Shown here in pieces: positions 15,792 to 23,531 of a DNA stretch of 38,150 bases. The translations under genes were made by a program, and so were the position numbers. The notes under the pieces are model-generated. The model had not been told where the DNA came from. It worked only from the letters and a program-made list of their open reading frames with translations, and searched no databases. Source of the DNA: Wenzhouxiangellaceae bacterium (GTDB lineage: Bacteria; Pseudomonadota; Gammaproteobacteria; Xanthomonadales; Wenzhouxiangellaceae); NCBI GenBank assembly GCA_007135395.1, contig SLIZ01000009.1, positions 1 through 38,150 of the forward strand. The letters run 5' to 3'. How positions within the stretch are numbered: position 1 is the first letter of the stretch; every line of letters starts with the position of its first letter.

Positions 15792-17294
15792 TCAGGCGGC
15801 TTCCGATTCCTTCTTGACCGGCCCCTTGAGCAGGGCATCCCGGGTGGCCTCGACGATCAGGTCCACTTCCTGGCTGGTGATGTTGAACGGCGGGGTAAAG
15901 CGCAATGAGTTCTCGCCGCCGTGGATCACGTTGATTCCGTTTTCGCGCATGTACTCTTCCGTGGAATTGGCCCCGTAAGCCTTGTAGCGGTTCCCGTCGA
16001 GCTCGCAGGAAAAAAGCAGCCCGGTGCCCTGGACCCGGGTGATACGGCCGTCCATTTCCGCTTGCAGCCGGCCGAGCTTGTCGAGAAATTCCTCACCCCG
16101 TTCAACGATGTTGCGGCGGACATCTTCGTCCACCATACCCAGCACCGCGGTACCCACGTCCAGTGCCCGGGGATTGGCGGTCATGGTATTGCCGTACACG
16201 CCCTTCTTGTACAGCCGCGCTGCCCGCTGGTTCAGGCCCAGCACCGACAGTGGATACTGTCCGGCATTGAGTGCCTTGGACCAGGTTTCCATGTCCGGTC
16301 CTTCCAGGGATTCAAAACCGGAATAGTCCACGATGGACAAGGCACCCTGGGCCCGAAATCCGGCCTGGATGCTGTCCATCAGCAGCAGGGTTCCGTGGTC
16401 CCGGGTCAGTGTCCGGGCCAGGGCGTAGAAGTCCGGTTCCAGGGATGCCCCCGGGTTGCCTTCGCCCATGACCGGTTCCATGAACATGGCCTCGAAAAAC
16501 ACGTTGTTGGAATCGGCCCACTGGAATATTTCCCGCAGTTCGTCGCAATCATTGGGCGTGACGGTGACCAGGGATTCATCGCTGCGAAAGGAGGCAAGAT
16601 GCCGGGCATAGGTCTTGCGGGATGAATCGGAATAACGGGCAGGCTGGTCGGTTCGACCGTGAAAGCCGCCGGCGAGGGACAGCCGCATGATGGTCTTGCC
16701 CTCGGCCGGGCCGCCCGGGTCGGTCATGTTCTTGGCATTGATGTCGGCAATCCGGCCGGCCACGGTGACCGCCTCGGATCCGGAGTTCATGCAGATGAAA
16801 CGGTCGAAGGGGCAACCGTTTTCCCTGCGATGGCCCACTTCCTGGCGCAGTGCCTGGGCAAATCGCAGGTGACTGAAATTCGGGGTCATGATATTGGCCA
16901 TCACCTGGGGCTGGCTCATGGCCTGGAGGACCTCCGGGGGAGAATGGCCGAAGCCGAGCATCCCGTAGCCACCGGAATCGTGCAGTACCGCACCCTTGGT
17001 GGTTACGATCCACGGGCCGCGGGCAGCCAGTGCCACATAGGGATTGACCGCGTCATCAGCGTAGAAATTCACGTAGCTGGCCTGGAGCGCCTGGCGCTGG
17101 TCCTCTTCACTGGCCAGGGCCAGTTCCGGGTAGGCTTTCTGCCAGCATTCGAAAACACCCCGGGCGGTATCGATCGCCTCTTCAAGCCTGGAGTCGGAAG
17201 CCGCGAAGCGTTCAAGGATTTCGTCGGAAAGCCCGCGGGTGCGGATGGTTCCGCCGGACTTGCGAAGTGGTTTGAGTTTGGAAATCACGCCCAT
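15792..17294 (-). CDS. Class III PLP-dependent aminotransferase, substrate unknown
   Basis: Cytoplasmic fold-type I transaminase of 500 residues, longer than the usual 420-460 of class III enzymes because of an N-terminal extension of about 80 residues. The cofactor residues are present: GSE (172-174), FHGRT (211-215), D307 in LLLMDSIQAGF and the Schiff-base lysine K340 in ETWSKALNAGQYPLS. The segment after D307 reads SIQAGFRAQG where ornithine, GABA and similar aminotransferases have EVQTGxGRTG, so it belongs to a divergent subgroup and I do not assign a substrate; lysine 6-aminotransferase or other omega-amine enzymes are possible. The ATG at 17294 has GGAG upstream, and an extended -10 promoter lies between it and queG. 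Confidence 0.8.
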   Translation of the reverse strand: MGVISKLKPLRKSGGTIRTRGLSDEILERFAASDSRLEEAIDTARGVFECWQKAYPELALASEEDQRQALQASYVNFYADDAVNPYVALAARGPWIVTTKGAVLHDSGGYGMLGFGHSPPEVLQAMSQPQVMANIMTPNFSHLRFAQALRQEVGHRRENGCPFDRFICMNSGSEAVTVAGRIADINAKNMTDPGGPAEGKTIMRLSLAGGFHGRTDQPARYSDSSRKTYARHLASFRSDESLVTVTPNDCDELREIFQWADSNNVFFEAMFMEPVMGEGNPGASLEPDFYALARTLTRDHGTLLLMDSIQAGFRAQGALSIVDYSGFESLEGPDMETWSKALNAGQYPLSVLGLNQRAARLYKKGVYGNTMTANPRALDVGTAVLGMVDEDVRRNIVERGEEFLDKLGRLQAEMDGRITRVQGTGLLFSCELDGNRYKAYGANSTEEYMRENGINVIHGGENSLRFTPPFNITSQEVDLIVEATRDALLKGPVKKESEAA

Positions 17295-17332
17295 GACATT
17301 CTCCAGGTTAAGGGTGGCGCGGGAAACCAGAC

Positions 17333-17341
17333 ATTATATCA
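17333..17341 (-). promoter_or_regulatory. Extended -10 promoter of the aminotransferase gene
   Basis: On the minus strand TGATATAAT gives a perfect TATAAT hexamer with the TGn extension. There is no good -35, which extended -10 promoters can lack. Transcription would start near 17326, about 32 bases before the ATG at 17294. Confidence 0.55.
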
Positions 17342-17366
17342 GTCGCCGGTTTCCGGGGGCACCCCC

Positions 17367-18428
17367 TCAAGCGTTATTGTGCCGGCCCAGAGCCCACTCC
17401 ACGTGCTCCCGGACCAGGGGGGATTCATGGTCTCTGCGGGCCTCCAGAGCCTCGATAACCTTTCGGGTCGATGGCGCGTTGCCCAGGCCCACCGCCAGGT
17501 TTCTCAGCCACCGCTCGTGTCCGATGCGTCGAATGGCCGTGCCTTCGGTCTTTTCCAGGAAGGTTTTCTCGTCCCAGAGAAACAGATCAGCCAGCTCGCC
17601 GCCATCCAGGTCTTCCCGGGGGGTGAAGTCGGTCTCCCCGGTGAAGTCGGCATAACGATTCCACGGACAGACAGCCTGACAGTCGTCGCATCCGTAGACC
17701 CGGTTGCCCATGGGGGCGCGGAACTCCTCGGGAATGGCGCCCTTGTGCTCGATGGTCAGGTAGGAAATGCAGCGCCGGGCATCAAGCTGGTACGGGGCGG
17801 TAATGGCCCGGGTGGGGCACACATCGATGCACCGGCGGCAGGAACCACAATGATCCCGGACCGGCTCGTCTGTGGGCAGCTCCAGGTCGGTGTAGATCTC
17901 GCCGAGGAAAAACCAGCTCCCGGCATGGCGGTTGAGCAGGTTGGTGTGCTTGCCGATCCAGCCCAGGCCCGCCTTTTCGGCCAGGGGCTTTTCCATTACC
18001 GGGGCCGAATCGGTAAACACCCGGTAACCCCCGGGACCGGCTCTGGACTCGATGAACCCGGCCAGTTCCTTGAGCCGCTTGCGCAGGACCTTGTGGTAGT
18101 CCCGGCCCAGGGCATACCGGGAAATGCAGGCCTTCTCGGGCTGCTCGGCCAGCTCCAGGGCCGGAGTGGCTGATTCCGGCAGGTAGTCCATGCGGGCGAT
18201 GATAACCCGGCAGGTTCCGGGCACCAGTTCCCCGGGCCGGGTGCGTTTGGTGCCGTGGCGGGCCATCCACTCCATGTCCCCCTGCCGGCCCTCGCTCAAC
18301 CAGGCGTTAAGCCTTTGCTCGTGGTCGCCGAGGTCCGTATCGGCAATGCCGATCTGCTGGAAACCCAGGCGCCGGCCTTCGGCACGGATTTCCCTGACGA
18401 GAGTGGGGAGGTCGGGAGTGTTGGCCAT
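17367..18428 (-). CDS. queG: Epoxyqueuosine reductase
   Basis: Cobalamin- and iron-sulfur-dependent enzyme that reduces epoxyqueuosine to queuosine in tRNA, the last step of queuosine synthesis. From the ATG at 18428 it has 353 residues. Two [4Fe-4S] clusters are held by CGSCRRCIDVCP and by CDDCQAVCP. The C-terminal HEAT-like region (about 280-350, RRIGHERWLRNLAVGLGN) binds tRNA in the family. The chosen start is the first ATG; a TTG eight codons earlier would overlap nnr. The gene is head-to-head with nnr with only 3 bases between start codons, and the queG/nnr/tsaE arrangement resembles that of E. coli. Confidence 0.94.
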   Translation of the reverse strand: MANTPDLPTLVREIRAEGRRLGFQQIGIADTDLGDHEQRLNAWLSEGRQGDMEWMARHGTKRTRPGELVPGTCRVIIARMDYLPESATPALELAEQPEKACISRYALGRDYHKVLRKRLKELAGFIESRAGPGGYRVFTDSAPVMEKPLAEKAGLGWIGKHTNLLNRHAGSWFFLGEIYTDLELPTDEPVRDHCGSCRRCIDVCPTRAITAPYQLDARRCISYLTIEHKGAIPEEFRAPMGNRVYGCDDCQAVCPWNRYADFTGETDFTPREDLDGGELADLFLWDEKTFLEKTEGTAIRRIGHERWLRNLAVGLGNAPSTRKVIEALEARRDHESPLVREHVEWALGRHNNA

Positions 18429-18431
18429 ATA

Positions 18432-19907
18432 ATGGCGACCATGGAGATCCAATGCCGATTATATCGGGCCGAACAGGTACGCGAGCTTGATCGTCGGGCC
18501 ATCGAGGTTCACCGGATTCCCGGTCGAGAGTTGATGCAGCGGGCCGGGTCGGCTGCCTGGAGTGCCTTGCGTGCGTTGTGGCCCCAGGCTCGCTCGCTGA
18601 CCGTGTGCTGCGGTGGCGGCAACAATGCCGGCGATGGTTACGTGATCGCCGCCCTCGCACGGGATGCGGGGTTGAACGTGCAGGTGATCGCGCTCAAAGA
18701 CCCGGCCGATCTCGCCGGAGACGCCGGCCTGGCCGCATCGGACTTCCTGGCCGCCGGGGGAAAGGTCTCGGGTCCGGATGCAAGACGCATCGGTGATGTG
18801 ATCGTCGATGCACTTCTGGGAACCGGGCTGGATCGCCCGGTCCGGGATGATCATGCCCGGCTGATCGAGCGGATGAACGGCTCCGGCCAGCCAATCCTGG
18901 CCGTGGATATACCATCCGGCCTTAATGCGGATACCGGCATGCCCATGGGAGCCTGTGTCCGGGCCGATGCCACGGTGAGTTTCATCGGAAACAAGCGGGG
19001 GCTTTATACGGGAAGGGCTGGCGATTTCGTCGGCCAGCGAATTTTTGAAGAACTCCAGGTACCCCGGGAAGCCCACCGGGACCTGGTCCCGGATGCCCGC
19101 CTGATGGGTCGCCCGGATATCGGGGAATTGCCGTCCCGGCCGGCCTCGACCCACAAGGGCAGTTGCGGCCGTTTGCTCCTCGCCGGAGGCAATGAGGGAA
19201 TGGCCGGAGCGGTGCTGCTTGCTGCCCGGGCTGGTCTCCGGGCCGGGGCGGGTCTGGTTTACGTGGCAACCCGGAAGTCCCATGCCAAGGCCCTTGTTGC
19301 CGCCTTGCCGGAGGCCATGTGGCACAGCGTTGAAGACCCGGCAGAGCTCACCGAACTGGCCGACTCCTGCGATGTCATTGCCCTGGGTCCGGGGCTGGGG
19401 CGTGGGGAATGGTCGCGGCAGATATTCGATGGGCTGGTCATGCAATCCCCCGGTCTGGTTCTCGATGCCGATGGACTGGGCCTGCTGGCCGAGTCCCGGC
19501 TGGTGCGGGACAACTGGGTAATCACACCCCATCCCGGCGAAGCCGCCCGATTGCTGGATACGGACGTTTCCGGGGTCCAGTCTGACCGCTTCGAAGCCGC
19601 CCGGACCCTGGCTGAAAGATTCAATGCCGTCTGTGTTCTCAAGGGTCACGGCAGCCTGGTGGCCGCTCCGTCCGGGAAGGTCCAGGTCTGCCCCTTTGGT
19701 AATCCGGCCATGGCAACGGCAGGCATGGGAGACGGGTTGACGGGCATCATCGCTGCCCTGATGGGCCAGGGTCTGGATGTCTACCCGGCAGCATGCCTGG
19801 GGGTTTTGATCCATGGACTGGCCGGCGACCAGGCTGCCGTCAACCGGCGACAGATCCTGGCCACCGACCTGATCGAGATGCTGCCGGAGGTCATGGCCGG
19901 CCCATGA
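18432..19907 (+). CDS. nnr: Bifunctional NAD(P)H-hydrate epimerase and ADP-dependent NAD(P)HX dehydratase
   Basis: Repairs hydrated NADH and NADPH. The protein has 491 residues from the ATG at 18432; an ATG at 18441 is an alternative. The N-terminal epimerase domain (about 1-215, YjeF_N) has RAEQVRELDRRAI, GRELMQRAGSAAW and CGGGNNAGDGYVIA. The C-terminal ribokinase-like dehydratase (about 230-485) has HKGSCGRLLLAGGN, ALGPGLGR, VITPHPGEAARLL, CVLKGHGS and the anion-hole/catalytic stretch NPAMATAGMGDGLTG. Its order with divergent queG and downstream tsaE is like E. coli. tsaE begins 10 bases after its stop. Confidence 0.94.
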   Translation: MATMEIQCRLYRAEQVRELDRRAIEVHRIPGRELMQRAGSAAWSALRALWPQARSLTVCCGGGNNAGDGYVIAALARDAGLNVQVIALKDPADLAGDAGLAASDFLAAGGKVSGPDARRIGDVIVDALLGTGLDRPVRDDHARLIERMNGSGQPILAVDIPSGLNADTGMPMGACVRADATVSFIGNKRGLYTGRAGDFVGQRIFEELQVPREAHRDLVPDARLMGRPDIGELPSRPASTHKGSCGRLLLAGGNEGMAGAVLLAARAGLRAGAGLVYVATRKSHAKALVAALPEAMWHSVEDPAELTELADSCDVIALGPGLGRGEWSRQIFDGLVMQSPGLVLDADGLGLLAESRLVRDNWVITPHPGEAARLLDTDVSGVQSDRFEAARTLAERFNAVCVLKGHGSLVAAPSGKVQVCPFGNPAMATAGMGDGLTGIIAALMGQGLDVYPAACLGVLIHGLAGDQAAVNRRQILATDLIEMLPEVMAGP

Positions 19908-19917
19908 AATCAGGCCC

Positions 19918-20400
19918 GTGAAAAGCCCGACTTTCATCGCCGATGAACAGGCCATGCTGGACCTGGGCGGGCAGCTTGCCCGCCCCTGGGGTTCCGGCGG
20001 AATTGTCTACCTTGATGGCCCGCTGGGTGCGGGCAAGACTACCCTGGTCCGGGGCGTTCTCAAGGGGCTGGGTTTCGACGGGCGGGTCAAGTCTCCAAGC
20101 TACGGGCTTGTCGAAACCTATGAACTTGCCGGCCTGACGGTCCACCACCTGGACCTCTATCGCCTCGGACACCCGGAGGAACTGGCCTACCTCGGCCTGG
20201 AGGACCTCCTCGACGAGCCGTTCCTGTTGCTAGTGGAGTGGCCGGAAAGGGGCAGGGGATGGCTGCCGGCAGCCGACTGGAAAGTCCGGATCGACCACCG
20301 GGACACCGCCCGCCTTGTCACCCTCACCCAGCCTTCGGCTTCAGCCGACAACCAGCTCGAAGCCCCTCCTGATACAAGCGCAAGCGCCACCCGCCGTTAA
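19918..20400 (+). CDS. tsaE: tRNA N6-threonylcarbamoyladenosine synthesis ATPase TsaE
   Basis: Small P-loop ATPase that works with TsaB and TsaD to make t6A37 in tRNAs reading ANN codons. The protein has 160 residues. Walker A is GPLGAGKTT (34-42), followed by SPSYGLVETYE, HHLDLYRLGHPEELAYLGLEDLL and LLVEWPERG, all typical of TsaE. The last 15-20 residues (Ser/Ala/Pro-rich, ending SATRR) extend beyond the conserved fold. The start is a GTG at 19918; the ATG at 19904 overlapping the nnr stop is out of frame and closes after five codons. E. coli has amiB and mutL downstream; here a short repeat array and convergent phaB follow. Confidence 0.92.
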   Translation: MKSPTFIADEQAMLDLGGQLARPWGSGGIVYLDGPLGAGKTTLVRGVLKGLGFDGRVKSPSYGLVETYELAGLTVHHLDLYRLGHPEELAYLGLEDLLDEPFLLLVEWPERGRGWLPAADWKVRIDHRDTARLVTLTQPSASADNQLEAPPDTSASATRR

Positions 20401-20404
20401 CCAA

Positions 20405-20436
20405 ACGACGAAGCGACAAAACGACAAAACGACGAT
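20405..20436. repeat. Four tandem 8-bp units filling the tsaE-phaB gap
   Basis: Four imperfect octamers run in a row: ACGACGAA, GCGACAAA, ACGACAAA, ACGACGAT. They fill nearly all of the 35 bases between the two convergent stop codons. On the minus strand the array is T-rich (repeated GTCGTTTT), but no stem is present. Its function is unknown. Confidence 0.6.
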
Positions 20437-21158
20437 CAATACATATGCTGCCCGCCGTTGATCGAAAGTGTCGAGCCGGTAACGAAGCCGGCCTCCCGGT
20501 CGACCAGAAAGGAAACACCCCGGGCAATTTCGCTGGCCTTGCCCAGCCGCCCCACGGGAATACCGGCGATGATTTTTTCCAGTACCCGGTCGGGCACTGC
20601 TGCAACCATGTCCGTGTCGATATAGCCCGGGGCAATGGCGTTGACCGTGATTCCGGCCGCGGCGCCTTCCTGGGCCAGGGCCTTGGTAAATCCGTGAATC
20701 CCGGACTTGGCGGCCGCGTAGTTGACCTGGCCGTACTGGCCGGCCTGGCCGTTGATGGAACCGATATTGACGATTCGTCCGTACTTGCGTTCCCGCATGC
20801 CCTCGATCACTGCCCGGCACATGTTGAAGCACGAGCTAAGGTTGGTCTGGATCACGGCCTGCCACTGCTCCGGGGTCATCTTGTGCAGGGTCCCGTCCCG
20901 GGTAATCCCGGCATTGTTGACCAGCACGCTGACCGGACCCAGGTCCGATTCCACCTGCGCCACCCCGTCGTGGCAGGCCTGGAAATCGGATACATCCCAT
21001 TGATAGGTGCTTGCGCCGGTGGACTTGGAAAAGCGCTCGGCAGCTTCCGTATTGCCGCCAAAGACGGCTGCAACCTGAAAGCCGCGCTCGATGAGATCGG
21101 TTGAAATGGCAGCACCAATGCCGCGGGTGCCGCCAGTCACGATGGCTGTCTGGTTCAT
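20436..21158 (-). CDS. phaB: Acetoacetyl-CoA reductase, NADPH-dependent
   Basis: Short-chain dehydrogenase of 240 residues that would reduce acetoacetyl-CoA to (R)-3-hydroxybutyryl-CoA for polyhydroxybutyrate synthesis. The cofactor motif is TGGTRGIG (8-15), then NNAG (81-84), catalytic S134, Y147 and K151 (YAAAK). The stretch SINGQAGQYGQVNY and the C-terminus SINGGQHMY are characteristic of PhaB rather than FabG. The start at 21158 is chosen because GGAG lies 8 bases upstream; an ATG two codons earlier is too close to it. No phaA or phaC is in the window, so the gene is isolated from the rest of the pathway. Confidence 0.88.
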   Translation of the reverse strand: MNQTAIVTGGTRGIGAAISTDLIERGFQVAAVFGGNTEAAERFSKSTGASTYQWDVSDFQACHDGVAQVESDLGPVSVLVNNAGITRDGTLHKMTPEQWQAVIQTNLSSCFNMCRAVIEGMRERKYGRIVNIGSINGQAGQYGQVNYAAAKSGIHGFTKALAQEGAAAGITVNAIAPGYIDTDMVAAVPDRVLEKIIAGIPVGRLGKASEIARGVSFLVDREAGFVTGSTLSINGGQHMY

Positions 21159-21310
21159 GGTCATGTCTCCGGTGGTTGGAATATCCCGACCATTCTGCCC
21201 ACTTGAGTGCAAAAAGTAACTGTGCACTGCGAAGGGGAAACGGGCACTGAGGACGTCGTGTTCGGTTAAACTCGCCCCCGGGTATTGGCGAAACCAACTG
21301 AAACTGGTTC

Positions 21311-22351
21311 ATGACTGATTTTCGTATACAACTGACGCGGCCCGACGACTGGCATTTGCACGTAAGAGACGGACAAATGCTGGAGTCGGTAGTGCCCGAT
21401 TCGGCCCGGCAATTTGCCCGGGCGATCATCATGCCCAACCTGAAACCGCCGGTCGCAACGGTGGTCCAGGCACTTGAATATCGAAAGCGGATTCTGATGG
21501 CATTGCCGGAAGGGTCGGAATTCCAGCCCCTGATGACCCTTTACCTGACGGAGCAGACCACCCCCGAGGAGATCCGGGCAGCGGCAGACAGCGGCCATAT
21601 CCATGCGGTCAAGTATTACCCGGCCGGTGCCACGACCAATGCGGCCAGCGGGGTAGGGGATATCCGAAGGGTTTTCCCGGTACTCGAACAGATGCAGCAG
21701 CATGGCCTTCCGCTATTGATGCACGGGGAGGTCACCGACCCGGAGGTCGATGTATTCGATCGGGAAGCGGTATTCATCGAACGGGAACTGGACATGCTGG
21801 TGCAAGAATTCCCCGGGCTGCCCATGGTGCTCGAACACATCACCACCCGTGCGGCGGTGGAGTATGTCCAGGACGGCCCCGACAAACTTGCCGCCACCGT
21901 GACCGCCCATCATCTGCTGCTCAACCGCAATGCCATCTTCCAGGGTGGGTTGAGGCCCCATCATTACTGCCTGCCCCTGCTCAAGCGGGAGCAGCATCGC
22001 CAGGCACTCGTTGGTGCAGTAACCTCGGGCAATGCGCGTTTTTTCCTCGGAACCGACAGCGCACCCCATCCCCGGGGTGCCAAGGAATCCGATTGTGGCT
22101 GTGCCGGCATTTATACCGCGCGCAATGCCCTGGAGCTTTACGCGGAGGTCTTTGACGAAGCCGGCGCCCTGGATCGACTGGAAGCCTTTGCCGCCTTTCA
22201 CGGCCCGGACTTCTATGGCATGCCCCGGAATTCCGGAACGATCGAACTGGAACGTACCGAAGCCGAAATTCCGGAAACGGTGGATTTCGGTGGCCAGGTC
22301 GGTGTCCCGTTTCGTGCCGGCGGCCGGACCCGCTGGAGACTGGTCGGGTGA
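21311..22351 (+). CDS. pyrC: Dihydroorotase, homodimeric type
   Basis: Zinc amidohydrolase of pyrimidine synthesis that interconverts carbamoyl-aspartate and dihydroorotate. The 346 residues match the E. coli-type enzyme (348). The metal residues H15 and H17 lie in DDWHLHVRDG, the carbamylated lysine is K101 in VKYYPAGATTN, a histidine lies in LEHITTR, and the catalytic aspartate in GTDSAPHPR. The ATG at 21311 has no clear ribosome site; a small stem (AACCA 21292-21296 with TGGTT 21305-21309) abuts the start. It is divergent from phaB and followed after 15 bases by the transporter gene. Confidence 0.95.
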   Translation: MTDFRIQLTRPDDWHLHVRDGQMLESVVPDSARQFARAIIMPNLKPPVATVVQALEYRKRILMALPEGSEFQPLMTLYLTEQTTPEEIRAAADSGHIHAVKYYPAGATTNAASGVGDIRRVFPVLEQMQQHGLPLLMHGEVTDPEVDVFDREAVFIERELDMLVQEFPGLPMVLEHITTRAAVEYVQDGPDKLAATVTAHHLLLNRNAIFQGGLRPHHYCLPLLKREQHRQALVGAVTSGNARFFLGTDSAPHPRGAKESDCGCAGIYTARNALELYAEVFDEAGALDRLEAFAAFHGPDFYGMPRNSGTIELERTEAEIPETVDFGGQVGVPFRAGGRTRWRLVG

Positions 22352-22366
22352 CAGGTCGGGTGCCCC

Positions 22367-23482
22367 ATGGACGCTGAACAACCGCTGCGGTTTCCGGACC
22401 TGACCCGTGCCCAGGTTGCCTGGATACTGGGCTCGCTGATCGTTGCAGGCTGGCTGGTCTGGTTGCTAGGGCCGGTTTTGACACCTTTTTTCATCAGTTT
22501 TCTGATCGCCTACATGGGTAATCCCGTTGTGACCCGGCTGGAGGGCTGGCGGGTACGCAGGGACGTGGGTGTCGTCCTGGTCTTCCTGCTGGTCCTCGTC
22601 GGGCTCGGCGTGCTTGCCCTTGTAGGCATTCCCATCCTGGTCCGGGAGGCGGCGGAATTGTTCGGTCGACTGCCGGAATACATCGAGACGATCCAGGCCC
22701 GGGTGCTGCCCTGGGTGGAGCAGCACCTGGATCTGCAGGTGAGCCTGGAGACCTTCGATGCAGCCAGTGCCCGGGAACTGATCCAGGAGTATTTCCATTC
22801 CATTGCCGGCTTTGCCGGTGATGCGTTTGCCGCCATCACCCAGTCCGGTGGCCGTTTTCTGGTCTGGATTACCGGCATGCTGCTGGTCCCGCTGGTGAGC
22901 TTCTACCTGTTGCGGGACTGGAATCTGCTGCTGGCCCACTTGCGGGAAATGCTGCCGCGCAGCATCGAACCAACCGTGTCACGCCTTGCCAGGGATTGTG
23001 ACGAGGCCCTGGGCGGCTTTCTCCGCGGGCAACTGCTTGTCATGATCAGCCTGGGTCTGATCTACAGCCTGGGGCTTTGGCTGGTCGGTTTGAACAACGC
23101 CTTTGCCATCGGCATGACCGCGGGACTGCTCAGTTTCGTGCCCTACCTGGGAGCCATTATCGGCATACTCCTGGCTGGCATAACGGCCGTGATCCAGAGT
23201 ACGGAATGGTGGTTCCTGCTTTCGGTCGCCCTTGTGTTCGTGGTTGGCCAGTTGCTCGAAAGTTTCTTGCTCACGCCGCGAATGGTGGGTGACCGGATCG
23301 GCCTTCACCCGGTACTGGTGATTTTTGCAGTAATGGCCGGGGGGCACCTGTTCGGATTCACCGGGATTCTCCTGGCCCTGCCCGTGGCCGCGGCGGCAAC
23401 CGTGCTGATCCGGTTCTTTTATGCCTCCTACCGCTCCAGCCGGGTCTACGATGAAGGCAATGTCCATTCCCCCGGCGGTTGA
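22367..23482 (+). CDS. PerM/AI-2E-family transporter
   Basis: Inner-membrane protein of 371 residues with about eight hydrophobic segments: two near the N-terminus (about 20-50), one or two at 65-90, a large soluble part (about 95-150) and a cluster at 165-365. The family motifs are visible: PVVTRLEGWRVRRDVGVVL, LVPLVSFYLLRDW, LGGFLRGQLLVM, FVPYLGAIIG and LESFLLTPRMVGDRIGLHP. Family members have been linked to autoinducer-2 export, sodium/proton exchange or simply unknown transport, so substrate is open. The upstream gap to pyrC is 15 bases and the gene is likely co-transcribed with it. Confidence 0.88.
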   Translation: MDAEQPLRFPDLTRAQVAWILGSLIVAGWLVWLLGPVLTPFFISFLIAYMGNPVVTRLEGWRVRRDVGVVLVFLLVLVGLGVLALVGIPILVREAAELFGRLPEYIETIQARVLPWVEQHLDLQVSLETFDAASARELIQEYFHSIAGFAGDAFAAITQSGGRFLVWITGMLLVPLVSFYLLRDWNLLLAHLREMLPRSIEPTVSRLARDCDEALGGFLRGQLLVMISLGLIYSLGLWLVGLNNAFAIGMTAGLLSFVPYLGAIIGILLAGITAVIQSTEWWFLLSVALVFVVGQLLESFLLTPRMVGDRIGLHPVLVIFAVMAGGHLFGFTGILLALPVAAAATVLIRFFYASYRSSRVYDEGNVHSPGG

Positions 23483-23531
23483 TCCCGATGGTGTAGCATT
23501 GACCGGGGTGGACGGGACTGGAGGGAGAACT

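Noticed and set aside
16659-18173. Open frame of 504 codons on the plus strand opposite the aminotransferase and queG
   Set aside because: It spans two well-supported minus-strand genes and its translation has no recognisable domain.
18459-19955. Open frame of 498 codons on the minus strand opposite nnr
   Set aside because: nnr has complete domain motifs and conserved neighbours; the antisense frame has none.
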